DNA from: Klebsormidium nitens
Taxonomy: Eukaryota > Streptophyta > Klebsormidiophyceae > Klebsormidiales > Klebsormidiaceae
Assembly: GCA_000708835.1 (NCBI GenBank)
Contig: DF237068.1
Span: 100,568-164,567 of the forward strand
Direction of reading: 5' to 3'
DNA length: 64,000 bases
Shown: positions 1 through 12,591 of the stretch, piece after piece
How positions within the stretch are numbered: the stretch's first letter is position 1
Layout: every line of letters starts with the position of its first letter
Program-made: the position numbers and the translations under genes
Notes under the pieces: model-generated
What the model saw: only the letters and a program-made list of their open reading frames with translations
Told to the model about the DNA's origin: nothing
Database searches by the model: none

Positions 1-3000
1 GAAAGCAAGGCAACAGTCAAACCCATGGTGCCAGATTCGGCCATTCGAGGTTTCACTATTTCAACCACGAGCTCCCCTCAGTCCTAGACTATGTTCTAGG
101 GACAAATTGCACCACCCGACTGCACTCACTCTCCTCAATCAGCCGCAATCAGGGCTGACACTGAGCTATACTGGGTTTCGCCTATGGATGCTGGAGAATC
201 GAGTTGCGACTCTGCAGATTTCAAGCAACGGCCCAGAAACCTCACCAAGATGATCTCGCCGGTCGAGGCAGGGGGGACAGTTTCACCATCGGCTGCTCAA
301 GCTTTGGAGAAGCATGTATCTGGCCCTTTGTCGATTTTGTGAATGTCCCGTTCTGCCTGGTGTCCCCTCTATGTGTTGCGAGCCCGGCCACTCCCTTCCG
401 ACCTAGGGTTGAGGATTGAAATTCTGTTAACAAAAGAAAACAGAAGATTTTGAGTCGTCTTCTTGGGACATGCGAAGTTGCAATGCATGTTCCGCTTTTA
501 TTTGTGCTACGTTAACACTCTTCTGTCCAACACTTTAAAATCTGGAACCCTCCAACATGATCAAAGATGCAGTGCGAGTTGGGATATGAACTTGACAACA
601 TAAGGGGAGCATGCCAGCACAAACGAACGCAGAAACACAAACTCGATGTAACACTTCCTTAAATACATCGAGACACTGCTAGCCTCCGCATACTGTGGGT
701 TCTCTTGGAGAGTTCACCTCAGATGCTGTGAAAAAGTATCTCGATAGAGGTCTCTTCCTTATGCAAACGGCCATCAGGAGTTTGGTCAATTGGACACGTC
801 CTTTTGGGGTTGAATTTTCGTTGCCCATAATGAGATCTCTTCACCTCTTCGACTGAACCTACAACAGATTGCGATTTGAGCCCGAACTATGCACAGTCTC
901 ACCTTCGCCACACTGTTCCCAAATGCCATTGTTGGTTCTTCATTTGTTGAACCACCAGCTTTCCGCTTACGGCCAACCTCTCTGTTTCCAATTTTCTTGG
1001 CCCTCAGCATTTGCCGCCTACAAAGCAGTACTCAGGTTATCATCTTGCGTTAAGGATTGAGCGGAGGCCCAGCTCACCAACCACCAAACATGCAGCTCTT
1101 GAAAGTCTTAGAGTCACCTTCAAAGCGGAAAGAAGGCACGAAGCAGGGGAGGACCTTTGGTGTCTAAAGCACGAAGGTTGAATTGACTCAGTGACAGTCA
1201 TCTTTAGTATGCCATAATTTAATGGACGAGAGGCGTCTTGCATGCACGAAATCATAGTTGTTGTGGACCAGCTCTAGAAGCTGCCAAATGCTCAAATAAA
1301 GCAGCGACGCCTCCCTTAGAAGCATTGAAACGGCCAAAAGTATTTCTACACTCAAAACTCTGCACATGAGACCCGAAGAAGTATGCACTGAGGCAGAGAG
1401 CACACTGCAGTCTAAGGTGGCAGGAGTGCAGGTCTCAGTATATTTTGAAAGTGGAATGTGTCCAAATGCATTCTAGCAAGAGAAAGTCTGAGTCACCTGG
1501 ATGTTGTATGATTGTCTATTCAGCTCCTGCTCCAGCTCAATGCCTCTGGACTGTCTGGAGCTGCAGAACTGGCCTCCAATGACTCAAGTATGACTGCACT
1601 TCGCAAACCAATCACAGCAGCTCCCTCCGTCTCGCTGGCCTTATGACCAGAAGAGCAAATGCGTAAGTTGCCATTTTATATTTGGTTGCAACGCATCAGC
1701 ATTTGCGGAAAACAGCGACCAATCGAGATCACATGGCCAACATATTGAGAGAGTTTACAGCCAGGCTGGCAATGCTGAAAGTGCTGCGCCACCAATTGTG
1801 CAGCAGGACAGTCACTTCAGCGCCCCCAATCTGATTTCATGTGCAACACTTTCTAAGAACTCCTTGCATTCTCTGCAGCGGACCAGCGTGAATGAAACGT
1901 GCTTCGAAGGAGAGCCAAGGTAGCAGCTGCCATATTCACCCGACGGCTGCGTTAGAGAAAGTCGACTTCTTCTAACGTGGGGGACAGCGTACGCCGGGGA
2001 AAATGTTTTGACAGCTTGCTGGACATTTCCGCCCTCGGGAGGCACTTCCGAGCAACTTCGACGACAGGGTGTATTTCAGCCGTATTCACCCAGTGCCGCG
2101 TCACAATCCGGAATCCGCGAACCAAATCTCCGGTTTCCTGTTTCAAGTTTCTAGAACGACCGGGGGACTAATTGCCGGGGTCATTTGACTGATCTTCATT
2201 AGGTAAGCCGAGCTCCCAGGAAGCGTTCCGGTTGCACGTCCTTCAGCCGGTATCGGCCTTCAGCCGTATTCTCCCGGCATGCGGAAAATGCAATCTAGAA
2301 TCCGAATGCCCCTTCTCTCGGCAACGTTCTCCCGGGCAGGAATTTACCAAGACGACCAGATGTAAGGGTGCCCGGTAGTATCTTACCCGTTAGAAAATCA
2401 GAGCAACGCGGAGCTGTCGATTGTGGACTATCGACGGCATACATCGAGCGGGATCGTTCTTCGACTTCAGCCGTATTCTCCCGACGTTTCATTGCGACAC
2501 GGGAGCTTCCTCGGACAACATTCACCGGGAAGACCGAAAATGGGGCGTTTGCGAGCAATAGGATCCGGTAGTAAGCCCGGGAGGACTGCCTCCCGACCTG
2601 ATTTTGAACGGTACTGGCCGTCGATGACGTTCTAAAGACGTTCTATGAACGGTCAAGATGCTCCAACGAAGCTGGTGACGTGGGCAATGCGAACCAGGTT
2701 GGCTTCATTTGCGAACACGTGGACCCATATGACCCTCCAATGCTGAGCGCAGGGAGTTCAAGTTCTGCCCAGATTGCAACAATGGCGGTCTTCCTTCAAC
2801 TTCTTCAAGTTCATTCTCAAGATGCAACTGTGGAGATACCTGTAGTAGGCAGCAGCATTCAAACCATCACTATCAGCAGAATCTCGTTTTCTAGAACACC
2901 ATTTGCGTTGCATTAGAGACGGCATCTGGGGCGTATTTGAACAGACGTTCGAAAAGCGGCAACGAAGTGCTTAGATCCGCACTGCAGATCTCTACCGGTT

Positions 3001-3052
3001 CTTGATAGATTAGCTCACGGTCTTGAGTCTTTGAAAAGTCGCAGATTCAAAG
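1..3052. other. Gene-poor stretch upstream of the ABCI gene
   Basis: I recognise no gene here. The open frames are short (up to 87 codons), lie on both strands and overlap each other, and none shows a family motif. The section from about 2.0 to 2.6 kb carries a dispersed motif described separately. The last few hundred bases should contain the promoter and 5' UTR of the ABCI gene that starts at 3053, but I cannot identify a core promoter element with confidence. Confidence 0.4.
2075..2483. repeat. Dispersed TTCAGCCGTATTC motif, three copies
   Basis: The motif TTCAGCCGTATTC followed by (T/A)CCC occurs at about 2075, 2259 and 2466, so the spacing is roughly 184 and 207 bases. The sequence between copies is only loosely similar. 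This may be a diverged tandem array or the remains of a repeat family. No open frame or terminal inverted repeat supports calling it a transposon. Confidence 0.4.
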
Positions 3053-6000
3053 ATGGTGTCGACAATAGAGCCGAGCTCCCAAAATGGGCACGGTCCAGAG
3101 TCACAAAACCGGGCCGAGGTGCCAGCAGTAGAGATCAACAACCTGCATTTCACATACCCGGGTCTAGATGGACAGCCCCCTCCCGGAATGCCCCCTCTGA
3201 TCCAGGATTTCAGCATGACGCTCCAAGCCGGCAGCCGGTGTCTGCTGATCGGAGCGAACGGGGCTGGTAAGTGGGATCACTGAATGCTCAGCAATCTCCA
3301 AGATGTTGATCAAGATGAGAGGAAACCTACAGACAAATGGCAAGAAGTCTTATGCATTATACACTGGTGTAGCTCTGAAGTGAGGTCCATGAAAACACGA
3401 CACACTGAGAGCTCTTGATGGCGAAGTCTGTCTAACTGCTGATAGTGGACCGTTAATGCATATTCAAATGCTTCATCGCTCGCGCTCGAGATCACTTACT
3501 ACTACTTACTACCACATACTACTTGCACCGCTGTAAAAAGTAGTGATAACGTATCAAGGTGACTTTCTAGCCATTGGCATTGCGTGTGGTGTGTCAGTGC
3601 TTTGATAAGCTATCGATCGGAGTCCTTTTGGGGACTGTCTGGCATGATACTGGATCTAAGAATATTGGGCCTCTTGCAAGGTTAGAATGAGTCCTAGTGT
3701 GGGACCATCCAAAGTGATCTTACGCCCGTCTTGCACCACCTTTCCATCAAGCCCCTTCAGGCTTGAACGAGGCCTGTGGTCAGCAGCGATTGCCTGTCCG
3801 AGTCTGTTCGTATTGGTTGTTCCCTACCTGTTGTTGTGGAGCACTACAGAGAAGCCCAAAAGTGGAACACAGTATCACGAAATCTGGTGCTCTAGAGCAT
3901 GTTTTCTTCACTCGGCATCCTGCACTGTCCGCCTGAGAGGATCGCCAAGCTTCTTCTTCCTCCGGCCCTTACTTGTCCTGCCAGACGCTCTACGTACATC
4001 ATCAGGAATGATTCTTCTGCTGTTTCCAATGATGTTCTCTGCCCTGGCTTACAGGCAAGACGACGCTTCTCAAAATCCTCGGCGGAAAGCACATGGTAGA
4101 CCCTTCGATGGTGCGGGTGTTGGGACGCTCAGCATTCCATGACACAACTCTGGAGTCAAGCGGGGAGCTTTCTTACTTGGGAGGAGAGGTAAGCGCAACG
4201 CTTACGTTATCTGGTGTTGGCTTCCAGCCGGATGCTCTTCACTTGTGTCGACCTTTTGGAGTTGTCAGTGTCACAGGGATCACAGTTTGTCGGCTTATGC
4301 CGACCCCTGCATCTACAGAACGATTGAAGAGGAAGCATCCTCAGGGGTCTTTGAAGGCGTTTCAAGGCGATTGCGGTACTAAAGCAGCTAAGGGGGTGTG
4401 GAGCTCTAATGGCTAAGTGACAGCTCCCCCCCTCGGGATGCGGTCTGTGGTAGCTGCCGCCAAGATATCTACTCTATCAATGACCATCACAATAGCTTGC
4501 ACACAGGGAATGTTGTTTAGAAGGAAAACGATTACTTTGATCCTGCACTCGTCGTTCTTTCCGCTGGCCCTGCTTCACTGCCTTTTAATGGATAATCCTT
4601 TCAAATTGATTATCAGGTGCAGACAACATGTGTGCAGCTTCAGTTGATTTGTCTTGCCGATTGACGGATATTCTTTCGCGCATTTCCTTTTAGTGGAGGA
4701 GGGACGTCGCTTTCGCGGGCTTTGATGTGCCAATTCAAATGGACGTCAGTGCACGGAAGATGATTTTTGGGGTACAGGCAGACCCTGCAAGGCGGGATCG
4801 ATTGATCAAGGTGAGTTGTCTGAAATCCTGTAGTTTGCAAGTTTTTTGTGATGTCCCAATATCGCCAAAAGAAGTGGCCGACATGTAGGGGGTTGAGGTA
4901 GGCGCTGCAAGGGTCCCTGCTTATTGAGCTGCCAGCAGACAAAAGCCTGAGGAGACAGGGGAAGCTGCAACCGATAGGTTTTTTCAAGTTGTTGATGGAG
5001 TGTTAGAACGACAATCTGTGTGCGCGAGTTTGATCATCTTAGAAGAAGCAATGGTTCCTCTCGTTTGACAGAAGACCGAGAAGGATTCAGGAGCAGAGTT
5101 GTAGCATGTCCTCAAAGAAAACATGGACACACCAGGCATAACACCGCACAAGATAAATATCCTTCAGACACCGCGGATTGCTTCATCATTGTGGAAAAAG
5201 CTGCAACTAGCTGACTATGAATCATAGTTGGCAGTTGACCATGAACCCTTGGATTTACCCCAACCATCATACCGCCTCTCATGATTTGAACCCCCATAAT
5301 AGGAGCTCCTTCAAGTCGTCGAAGGGACTCGACACAAGTTACCTTGTGATTCACCATATTGCCCGGCTTCTGGTCACATGACGTAATAACGTTCTTTTCC
5401 AGGTTCTGGACATCGACCTGGATTGGAGGTTACACACAGTGTCGGACGGGCAGCGGCGGAGGGTCCAGATCTGCATGGGTCTGCTCAAGCCGTTCAAGGT
5501 CAGTGTCATGATTCGGGCCAGACTTGGACCCCTTACAACAAAGAAAACGTGTAATTGTCGACGGGATGTTTCGATACAACTCCAAAAGGCTGGGACTACA
5601 GAATATTGTCGAAACTCGTGAGATTCGCACCTACCAAATTGCGGATTGGCGCTGCAACATGTTGACCTTGCATTTGACAGGTTCAAGGGGAGAGTCCTCC
5701 GTTTCTAGTCTCTCTTTGTTCCGAGCGCGAGAACCGCAGACGGTCTGCCAATCAGGCATGAAGTGGTGCAAGATCCATTTTTTCGAGACTCGGATTGGGC
5801 CACTTGTCACCTGAGGTTTGGCAATATTGGACTGGAACTTTTCCTCTGGAGGGGAGACAACTGAGCTTCCGGCGACGCTTATGTCACTTGTGTCTTTTAC
5901 ACAAGGAGATCGGATTGCATTTTTTTTTTGGAGGCCCAGACATTTTGCGAGGAGTCAAAGGTAAACGACGGAGATGCGCTCAAAAACAATGATTTTGGCA

Positions 6001-8346
6001 ATTTTGTTTAGGGCGAGTGTGTAACCAACCTTTTCTGTACTTGCAGAGGTCGCGTCTGATTCGTCGTTTGTAACGAGCTTGTCATTAACTTCGATCAAGC
6101 CCTTGTGTCATGGTCCAGATAATAAAAATCAAAAAAATCACCCCGACTGGGTGGGTTGCCGAGGATATAAGCCTCTGCACCGGACATACTTTTGGTGGTC
6201 CCCATCCGGAGTGCTACTGTTGGATGACGTCACAAAAGTGTCAGACGTGTCAGCGTGGACTTCTCAGATCCTGGTTGCAGGACAAAACCACCGTGGAACA
6301 GCACAGTGTCACCGTTCATCGTTTGCCAGGAGGTTCTTTGGAAAGAACGACGTCAACAGACCGTCACTGTGCTCCAACAATGCTGATTGAGAACTACCAA
6401 TTGATCTTTCCTAGGTGTTGCTACTGGACGAGATCACGGTGGATTTGGACGTCCTGGCGAGGGCGGACCTGCTGACGTTCCTGGTGTCCGAATGCGCGGA
6501 GCGGGGGGCGACCATCATTTACGCCACGCACATATTCGACGGCCTCGACAAGTGGGCCACGCACATCGTGAGTTGAATCTTGATCTCTCTTGTCGGAGCT
6601 GTTCAGATTTTCCATCTGGAAAAAGGCGTCGTGCGCAATGTGGTTGATCCGAGTAGCGGGCGTGCGGAAGAGGGAATAGTGCTAATGCGACTTGCTCGGG
6701 TTAAAGCGACGGGGTTCCAAGCTTTATCTGTCGCTATAAATGCCGGTGGACGTAAGCGAAAGGAGCATTGAAACACGGCCACAAGAGTCGGCGTGCAGCC
6801 ATCGTAAATTCGGCCTACTCCTTCACAATCGATTGTGATGTCATTGGAAAGTTCGGAAGGACCACGCACTTGATTGTGGATTTACATTGGTTGGCAACGA
6901 GCATGATGAAACAATCCGATTCGACTGTACACCAGCGGCCACCCGACTCTGCATCGCGTGTGGGCTGTCTTATGAGCTTCCCAAGCGATCCCAGTTGCTA
7001 TCAACATGATTGGCTTGTTCTTCATTTGTTTCTCTCGCACTCTGGTGGGCCAAGCTGATGTTTTTTTTTCCCGTAGACAGAGCTGGTGAATTGCTGACTT
7101 TGCCTTCTGTTTGATACTCCGCCTTTCTGCTCCATTTGGAACAGAGAGCTTCGGTGATTCGTCATCCGTTGCGAATCACGAGCATTACGAGCATGGATTT
7201 TGAGTCCAGAAGTCAAGACTTTCGCTCGCATCATATCCCGGGTTTGGACGACACTGACCGCTTTTTTCCTTCGGTCTCGTTGCCACAGTCGTACGTCGCC
7301 CAGGGGACCCTCCAGCTGTTTGAACCGGCGGAAGCCATCCCCGAGCTGAAAGAGATGTCGCTTATGGTGAGACTGCCCACCTTCCGTTTCCGTTCCATCT
7401 TTTCTCGTATGTTTTGCACCGGAAAAGCGTTCCGGTCCTAAGGGACGGCTGTTCGAGCTGGTGGAGGCGATCCCCGAGCTCAAAGAGATGTCGCTGCTCG
7501 TAGTGAGACATCTGCACCGTCCACCTTTTCCGTCCGCTTTCCGGGAAGATCTGCACCAAAAATGTGTTTCATTTGTGGTTCGGAATAGCAAAGAGCAACG
7601 TCGTGCCTAGAGAGGGAATTGGGTGCTCGAACCGAGCGAATCAGGCGAGCTCAACTGCGCTCGCTTTAAGGCTCTGGATGCATCCTGTGCGGTGTGTCTC
7701 AAACTTAATGTTTTTTTGACTTGCGCCACAGTGAACGCGTTCTGCCATTCCGTTAGTCGAAAAGTGCGCACAGCGAGATTTGTCTAAACAGACTGCTGAC
7801 CCATTCCGGTGTCACACCGGCCCACCATATTTTGTTACACGTTGTCATCTGCGTGGCCGCATCTCCAACCATTCGGACGCCCTTAGCCAGTTCGGACGCC
7901 CCTTGGATGTTTCGGGACGCCGTGCACCCGTCCGAAATATTGTCAATTCGTTTAGACACTATTGAAGCCATTTGGACGCCTTCAGTCTCGTTCGGACGCG
8001 TGTAAAGGAAAACGCTTTCTGGACGCGCGTAAAGCCGGTTCGATGCCCCCAACCCAATCGGACGTCCTTAAGTGTTTGGAAGCCCGTTCGGACGGCCTTA
8101 ACGCGCTCGGACGCCTTCAGAACTCGTGTGGCGCACATTAACCCGTTTCGGACGCCCTTTCTCCTGCAGCGGACGGTCGAGAAGTGGTTGCGCGCGGACC
8201 AGGCGCTTGTGAAGGCCGCCCGGAAGCGTCAAAAGGAGGAGGCCGACAAGCGGCCGGCCGCGATGCTTATGAACAACGGCTGGGCGGGGGGGCGGCTCAC
8301 GAGCACTGTGGCGCTGCCCCATAGCAGCAACCGGGTGCTGCGATAG
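3053..8346 (+). CDS. ABC transporter I family ATPase (CAF16-like, ABCI19/20/21 type)
   Basis: A soluble ABC ATPase without membrane segments, related to plant ABCI19/20/21 and yeast CAF16. In Arabidopsis these act as a cytosolic/ER-associated group, not as a complete transporter. Exons: 3053-3266, 4055-4188, 4694-4810, 5403-5498, 6415-6567, 7289-7366, 8170-8346, all GT-AG. They join in phase to 322 aa, close to the family length. Walker A GANGAGKTT lies at residues 67-75 and is split by intron 1. The signature VSDGQ is at about 168-172, Walker B VLLLDE at 188-193, and the H-loop histidine (ATHIF) near 226. The C-terminus has the family-typical segment [12 protein letters not shown]. The ATG at 3053 opens the only frame that leads into Walker A. 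A second copy of the exon 6 tail lies in intron 6, as does a minisatellite. The family call is firm; the cellular role is inferred from relatives. Confidence 0.93.
7443..7502 (+). other. Duplicated, possibly alternative, ABCI exon 6
   Basis: Bases 7449-7562 are a tandem copy of about 7316-7432, which is the tail of exon 6 plus its donor and the start of intron 6. The copy reads [20 protein letters not shown], compared with [16 protein letters not shown] in the main exon, and ends at a matching gtgaga donor. Between an AG at 7441-7442 and that donor it spans 60 bases in phase 0. It could therefore be included or swapped without breaking the frame. The acceptor has a poor pyrimidine tract, so it may be silent. 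Seen directly: similarity, open frame and donor. Inferred: use as an exon. Confidence 0.55.
7871..8160. repeat. Intronic minisatellite built on TTCGGACGCC
   Basis: The end of ABCI intron 6 consists of about a dozen degenerate copies of a unit centred on TTCGGACGCC(CTTA), spaced roughly 20-35 bases apart. Variants include TTTGGACGCC, TCGGACGTCC and TTCGGACGGCC. The array runs to within a few bases of the acceptor of the last exon at 8170, and its last copy forms part of that acceptor region. Confidence 0.7.
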
Positions 8347-11300
8347 CTTAAAGGTTGGCAGCACGGTATTGAAGGTGACAAGGTGATTTGTTGGTGGATA
8401 GTGAAGGGTGACACCGCCGCAAATTGATAGCTCGAGTCGAAGACAAGAAAGGGAAAGGGGCTGCTAAGCAGGAATTTTACTTGAAAAGAAGGCCCGTTCA
8501 TGGGAATTGTCAGGGGGAAGTTTTAGGGTAAAGACTGAACCGGCGAACGATAAAAATCCAGTAAGTCGAAAATCCAGTAGGTCGCTCACGCCGTACAATC
8601 CTTGTACAGCGTCAAGGCCGGACACAGTCGCTGGTTCGGCGGGGGTAGCATCCGACGGCTGCTGAGGTTTGCAAAAGTTGTTCTTTAAGCCTTGGTCCCT
8701 CGCAGTCGGATCGGATTCAACTCACAAAAGTGTAGCCATATCGAAAGGTACCTAACTCATTAATCAGGTAATAGCATGACGCCTCGAAAAAAAGTTTCTC
8801 CAGAACCACTTTTTCAATCGAGTTGAGACCAGGCTTCATAACATTGTCCCGGGCTCGACTCAGAATCCTACTTGCAATGGAGGAGCACGTGAATATGATT
8901 CAAGATTTGAGCAGGCTCATGATTCAGTGCATGACGGTCTCAGACGCCAGGCTGGTCTGACCATGCATGGCATCATCCTTCATTCATGTTAACTTCAAAC
9001 CTGCGAACCCGGCCTTGATCAGATCCGATCTGGTGATGCCGGTAGGCGATAGGCGCCTGGATGCTGAGCGCTGGCCCGCGCCCGAAGCAATAAACAATCA
9101 TGTACTAATATTGCCATGAGCGTTCGATTGAATGATCTGATCATTGTCAGTCACTGAGATTGCATAAGTTCGCTGACTCGTGATGAAGCATATGCCAAGG
9201 CACTCACTAAATGATCATGAGTCCAATTGCAAGGCGCTAGTTGGCCCGCTGGGGGGCAGCTCACATTAGTACTAAATCCACTCGGGCACTGAGGCCGCGC
9301 CGTGCGGCACCGTTTGATCGCGGCGGGCCTCCTTACTACGGTAGCTCGGACGCACAAACTAGGATTTATGGGAATCTAACATGTGCCATACTACGGTCCG
9401 CTCATCAGTGCAGCCCGTAATACCAGCCGCCGCGCTTGACGCCGCACTGATCTTTTCGAAGTTTCATTCAAAGCATAATACGCGACGAGCTGCCGCGTTC
9501 CATTAAAGCGGTCACGGGTTCCCGAGCTTGATTCAGATCAGTATGCCGGGAGCATAGGGGTTTCTCTGCATAAAATGCCGGGCTCGTGCACTGACATTCG
9601 AAACAAGAGGGCCCGTATACACTTCTGATTTGCCAGTTGAGAATCGTGAAACAGCGCTAGATTGCAATAGATCCGGCAAAATGCGAAATCATCATTGACT
9701 GGCTTTCTGTCGATATCAAAGTATTGTTGATGCGCCTATTGCAAATATACCGCATCCCTCGCAGTCACTAGGCTAGGTCAGACAGAGTGATCCTGGACGT
9801 ATTCTCCGTAGTAGGTACGCCGGTTCTGATCGACGCCTGCGCAAAAGCAAATATGCAAGGTGATCTTCGATAATCGTTCAGCGGGCTGATTACTGAATGC
9901 GGAATCCTGCAGTAGTCATAAGATAGTCACTTGATGCTCCACATATGCAGAATGAGAGTCGCTCACATACGCAATTCCTGCATGAGTCTGTGCTGCAAAA
10001 GAAACACCGTATTCCACTCTGACGCAATCTGAGTGCCTCAGTAAACTTGAACAATTAGCAGTGGGCCAGTCTTCCAAGCCGCGCGCCGTTGCACTGGTCT
10101 CGAGCAAAAAGGGGGGGGACCCAAAAGCGAAGGTCGGTGGTCGGTTTCGACAAGCGTCGAACCGACGTGGTTTTGCTCCGCACGGGAGATCCCATGCAAA
10201 TGCCCCGAAGGGCGGTCAGCCAGAAGGCCAACGGCGAGTTTTGTATTGCTACACCGATAGACTAGTTTGCTACTCACATAATTATTCAATCCTTCGATCT
10301 CTGGTGACGTCACCGACCGGGCTGACAACTTACCGGACTTTTCGTTCCTTCCGTTTTTGATGCTGCCAACGCGCATTCGGTATGTCTAGGGAGAATACGG
10401 TACTCCAAAACTTTCAGAACAGTCCCAGCAGGAAAAGATCAGCACAGAAAAAGGAACAGTCCGCAACATTCAAGACTCAGCGACGTGTCGAATTTTTGCG
10501 CGCCAGGGTTTGTTTAGAGCGCCTAGCCCCTATGAAATCCGTGTGAGGGAGGGCCGCTGTGTCAATCTGTCTAAGGGACTTTTAATCAAGATACCCAAGA
10601 GTGACGCATCGATCTGGCGGGCAGCCATAAGGGGAGAATTTTCTGCACAAGAGACGACGCTTGATAAAGGTATGGCGTCAGTTTTTGTTCATGGTTTGAA
10701 TTACCGCGAGTTGTGATCTTTCATGAGCAAGAGAGGTTTGTCAATATGCTGCGAGAAGACTCTGTCTAAAAGGAGCTGACTGTATTTGATCAAGCTTTCT
10801 TCGAGCCATGGCTTTGTCGGACGTTTTCTTGTTCGGACTTTTTTGTTCAAAGAGCTGTTGCAGAACTAACACTGTCGCCTTCTTTTGCTGGAAGAAGCCG
10901 TGCGAGAGAAGACGTTGAATAGAATAGCTCATGAACACAATCATCGCGCGGTGGCGTCCCCTTACTGCTGAACCATTCATTCAGGTTGGACGTGAAAAAC
11001 GTGAAGGTAGCGGAGTCTAGAGAATCGCCGAACATCAAATTCTTGTTGGTATGTTCAGCAATCAAAGCAGGGAGTAACCCAGTTTTGGGTCAGATCCTTC
11101 AACTCCGTAAGAACACACGATTGGGTCATGAAGTTTGTTTGAGCTTTTTCAGTCCGCGGATATCAGGCTCTCTCGGCCTTGATTGACTGGAACTTTCTTA
11201 GATACAACGGAGCATGCGTTTCGAAGCGTGACGTTTTGTTGATCAGTGCTGATTCGAAGGACGCTTGAAAGCTGACGCTGAATAGATCCGGATACATTGA

Positions 11301-11720
11301 TTGTTGCCCCAGCTGCTATCCAGTGCTGCCGTCACGCCTTTTGGGGGTTTACGTCACGAAGTGGAAACTCGCATAATCTGCTCTAAGAATGATCAGTTGT
11401 ATTCCGTGTGGTAGACGTTGTGGGCGCGTATATCACTCGCCCTTTAATTCCTTCCTTTTTATTCAACGTCTAAGAACCCAAAGGGAGCGGATGCCCGTCT
11501 CGTTAGAGGCCTCCCTTTGTATTTAGTGGCGACGCAATTGAGTCTCATTCGAGGTGAATCCGTGCTTCGCAATTTTTTGGCTTTCACACCCGAGCGATTT
11601 CCTCGTGTGCATAATCAAGCGCGCCGTGGATCTTCTCATCATCTTCGCCGGTCCCCCTCCAAAGCTGGTGTCTTGCTGTGCAGGGTCTTTGAGCCATTCT
11701 TGCAGCGCCACGCGGCAGCA
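8347..11720. other. Intergenic region without recognisable genes
   Basis: No open frame in this stretch resembles a known protein, and frames over 100 codons are almost absent. Bases 8560-8600 contain two near copies of AAAATCCAGTA(A/G)GTCG. From about 8.9 to 10.0 kb the sequence is rich in TGATC/GATCTGATC-like words and stops in all frames, as expected for decayed non-coding sequence. The 3' flank of the ABCI gene and the promoter of the small gene at 11721 must lie at its two ends. Confidence 0.4.
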
Positions 11721-12591
11721 ATGGGCCTCTTCGCTTCAATCTTCCACTGCCGCTGCTTCGAGTCGGCCTCCTCGAAGCGCGCGGCCGCGCCCGCTGCGAC
11801 CGCCCTGCCAGCTGGCAGAGATGCGCGCGAGCAGAGGCGCGCAGAGCTGGCCGCGACCGGAGCCGCCAACGCGATGGCCGAGAGTGACCTTCCGGAGGGC
11901 GCTGAAAAGTGAGTCCGCTTCCGGTTCCGGTCCCGCTCTTCCGTCTTCCTTCTGAGGTGCTTTGTGCGTGAGAGCGGCCGACAGCGACCTTCCCAAAGGG
12001 GCGGAAGAGTAAGAAGCCGTTTCCGACCTTTTACTTACACTGAAAAGAGGATGAAGCAGCAAACGCGGGCGGCAGAAAGCCTTTGACTCATCGATTTTCA
12101 CCTCTCAACTGCTTAGATCCTGGTAAGGAGTTACAAGGACCTTAGAACGGATGATCCGCGCAATCGCCCCATTGCACCTGGTTCCGGACCACTTTGATGA
12201 CTCGTCATCTCTTTCCCTTGGTCTTACTTTTTTCCGTTCCAGCTTTCTTTCCTAGCGCAACTGCTGTATTGAATGCCGCAAAGGGCGGCAGTTGTTAGAA
12301 TCTGCAACTCGTCGATGGTATCAAGCTCAACTTCCGTCGCGCTTCAAACATCTAGAGTACCAAGCGAAACACTTGTGGTAATAGAAAGACGTACAGGAAT
12401 TTCTCTTATGCAGGTTAAGTGCTCCAGTCCACGATGCACAGGAGACGCACAAGGGCGACGAAGACTACATGGGCGAGTACGGTGCTTCCGTCAGACAATT
12501 CCCGTCGCCGGACCACGATGAGAAAAAGATGGCCAAGTATGGGGCGAGGGCGGAAGAGCCGTCAGAAGAGGCGCGCTTCGTCGGCGCTTAA
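11721..12591 (+). CDS. Small two-exon protein of unknown family, possibly lipid-anchored
   Basis: Not a family I recognise. Exons 11721-11908 and 12414-12591 join in phase (AA|G) to 121 aa. Signs that it is real: exon 1 is GC-rich with an even codon pattern and ends exactly at a gtgagt donor, and exon 2 follows a good acceptor and stays open to TAA. The N-terminus MGLFASIFHCRCF has Gly2 and two nearby cysteines, compatible with N-myristoylation plus palmitoylation. The middle is Ala/Arg-rich and probably helical. The C-terminal half is acidic and hydrophilic (HKGDEDYMGEYGASVRQF, then KKMAKYGARAEEPSEEARF), with a doubled YGA motif. There is no membrane segment or catalytic motif. The tail of exon 1 with its donor is duplicated in the intron. 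Membrane anchoring is inference. Confidence 0.6.
11872..12022 (+). repeat. Tandem copy of exon 1 tail and donor in the small gene
   Basis: Exon 1 ends with a segment encoding ESDLPEGAEK just before gtgagt at 11909. About 100 bases downstream, at 11972-12022, a diverged copy reads ADSDLPKGAEE and again meets a usable donor (gtaaga at 12009). The similarity continues into the flanking intron (CCGCTTCC against CCGTTTCC). If the second donor were used, the exon would read through the intron segment between them. Confidence 0.6.

Noticed and set aside
3687-4142. 151-codon + strand frame in the ABCI gene
   Set aside because: It overlaps exon 2 in the wrong frame and crosses intron 1. The correct frame completes Walker A.
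7022-7591. 189-codon minus-strand open frame across ABCI exon 6
   Set aside because: It contains two internal repeats only because it overlaps the duplicated exon tail in antisense. There are no protein motifs, and the + strand explains the sequence.
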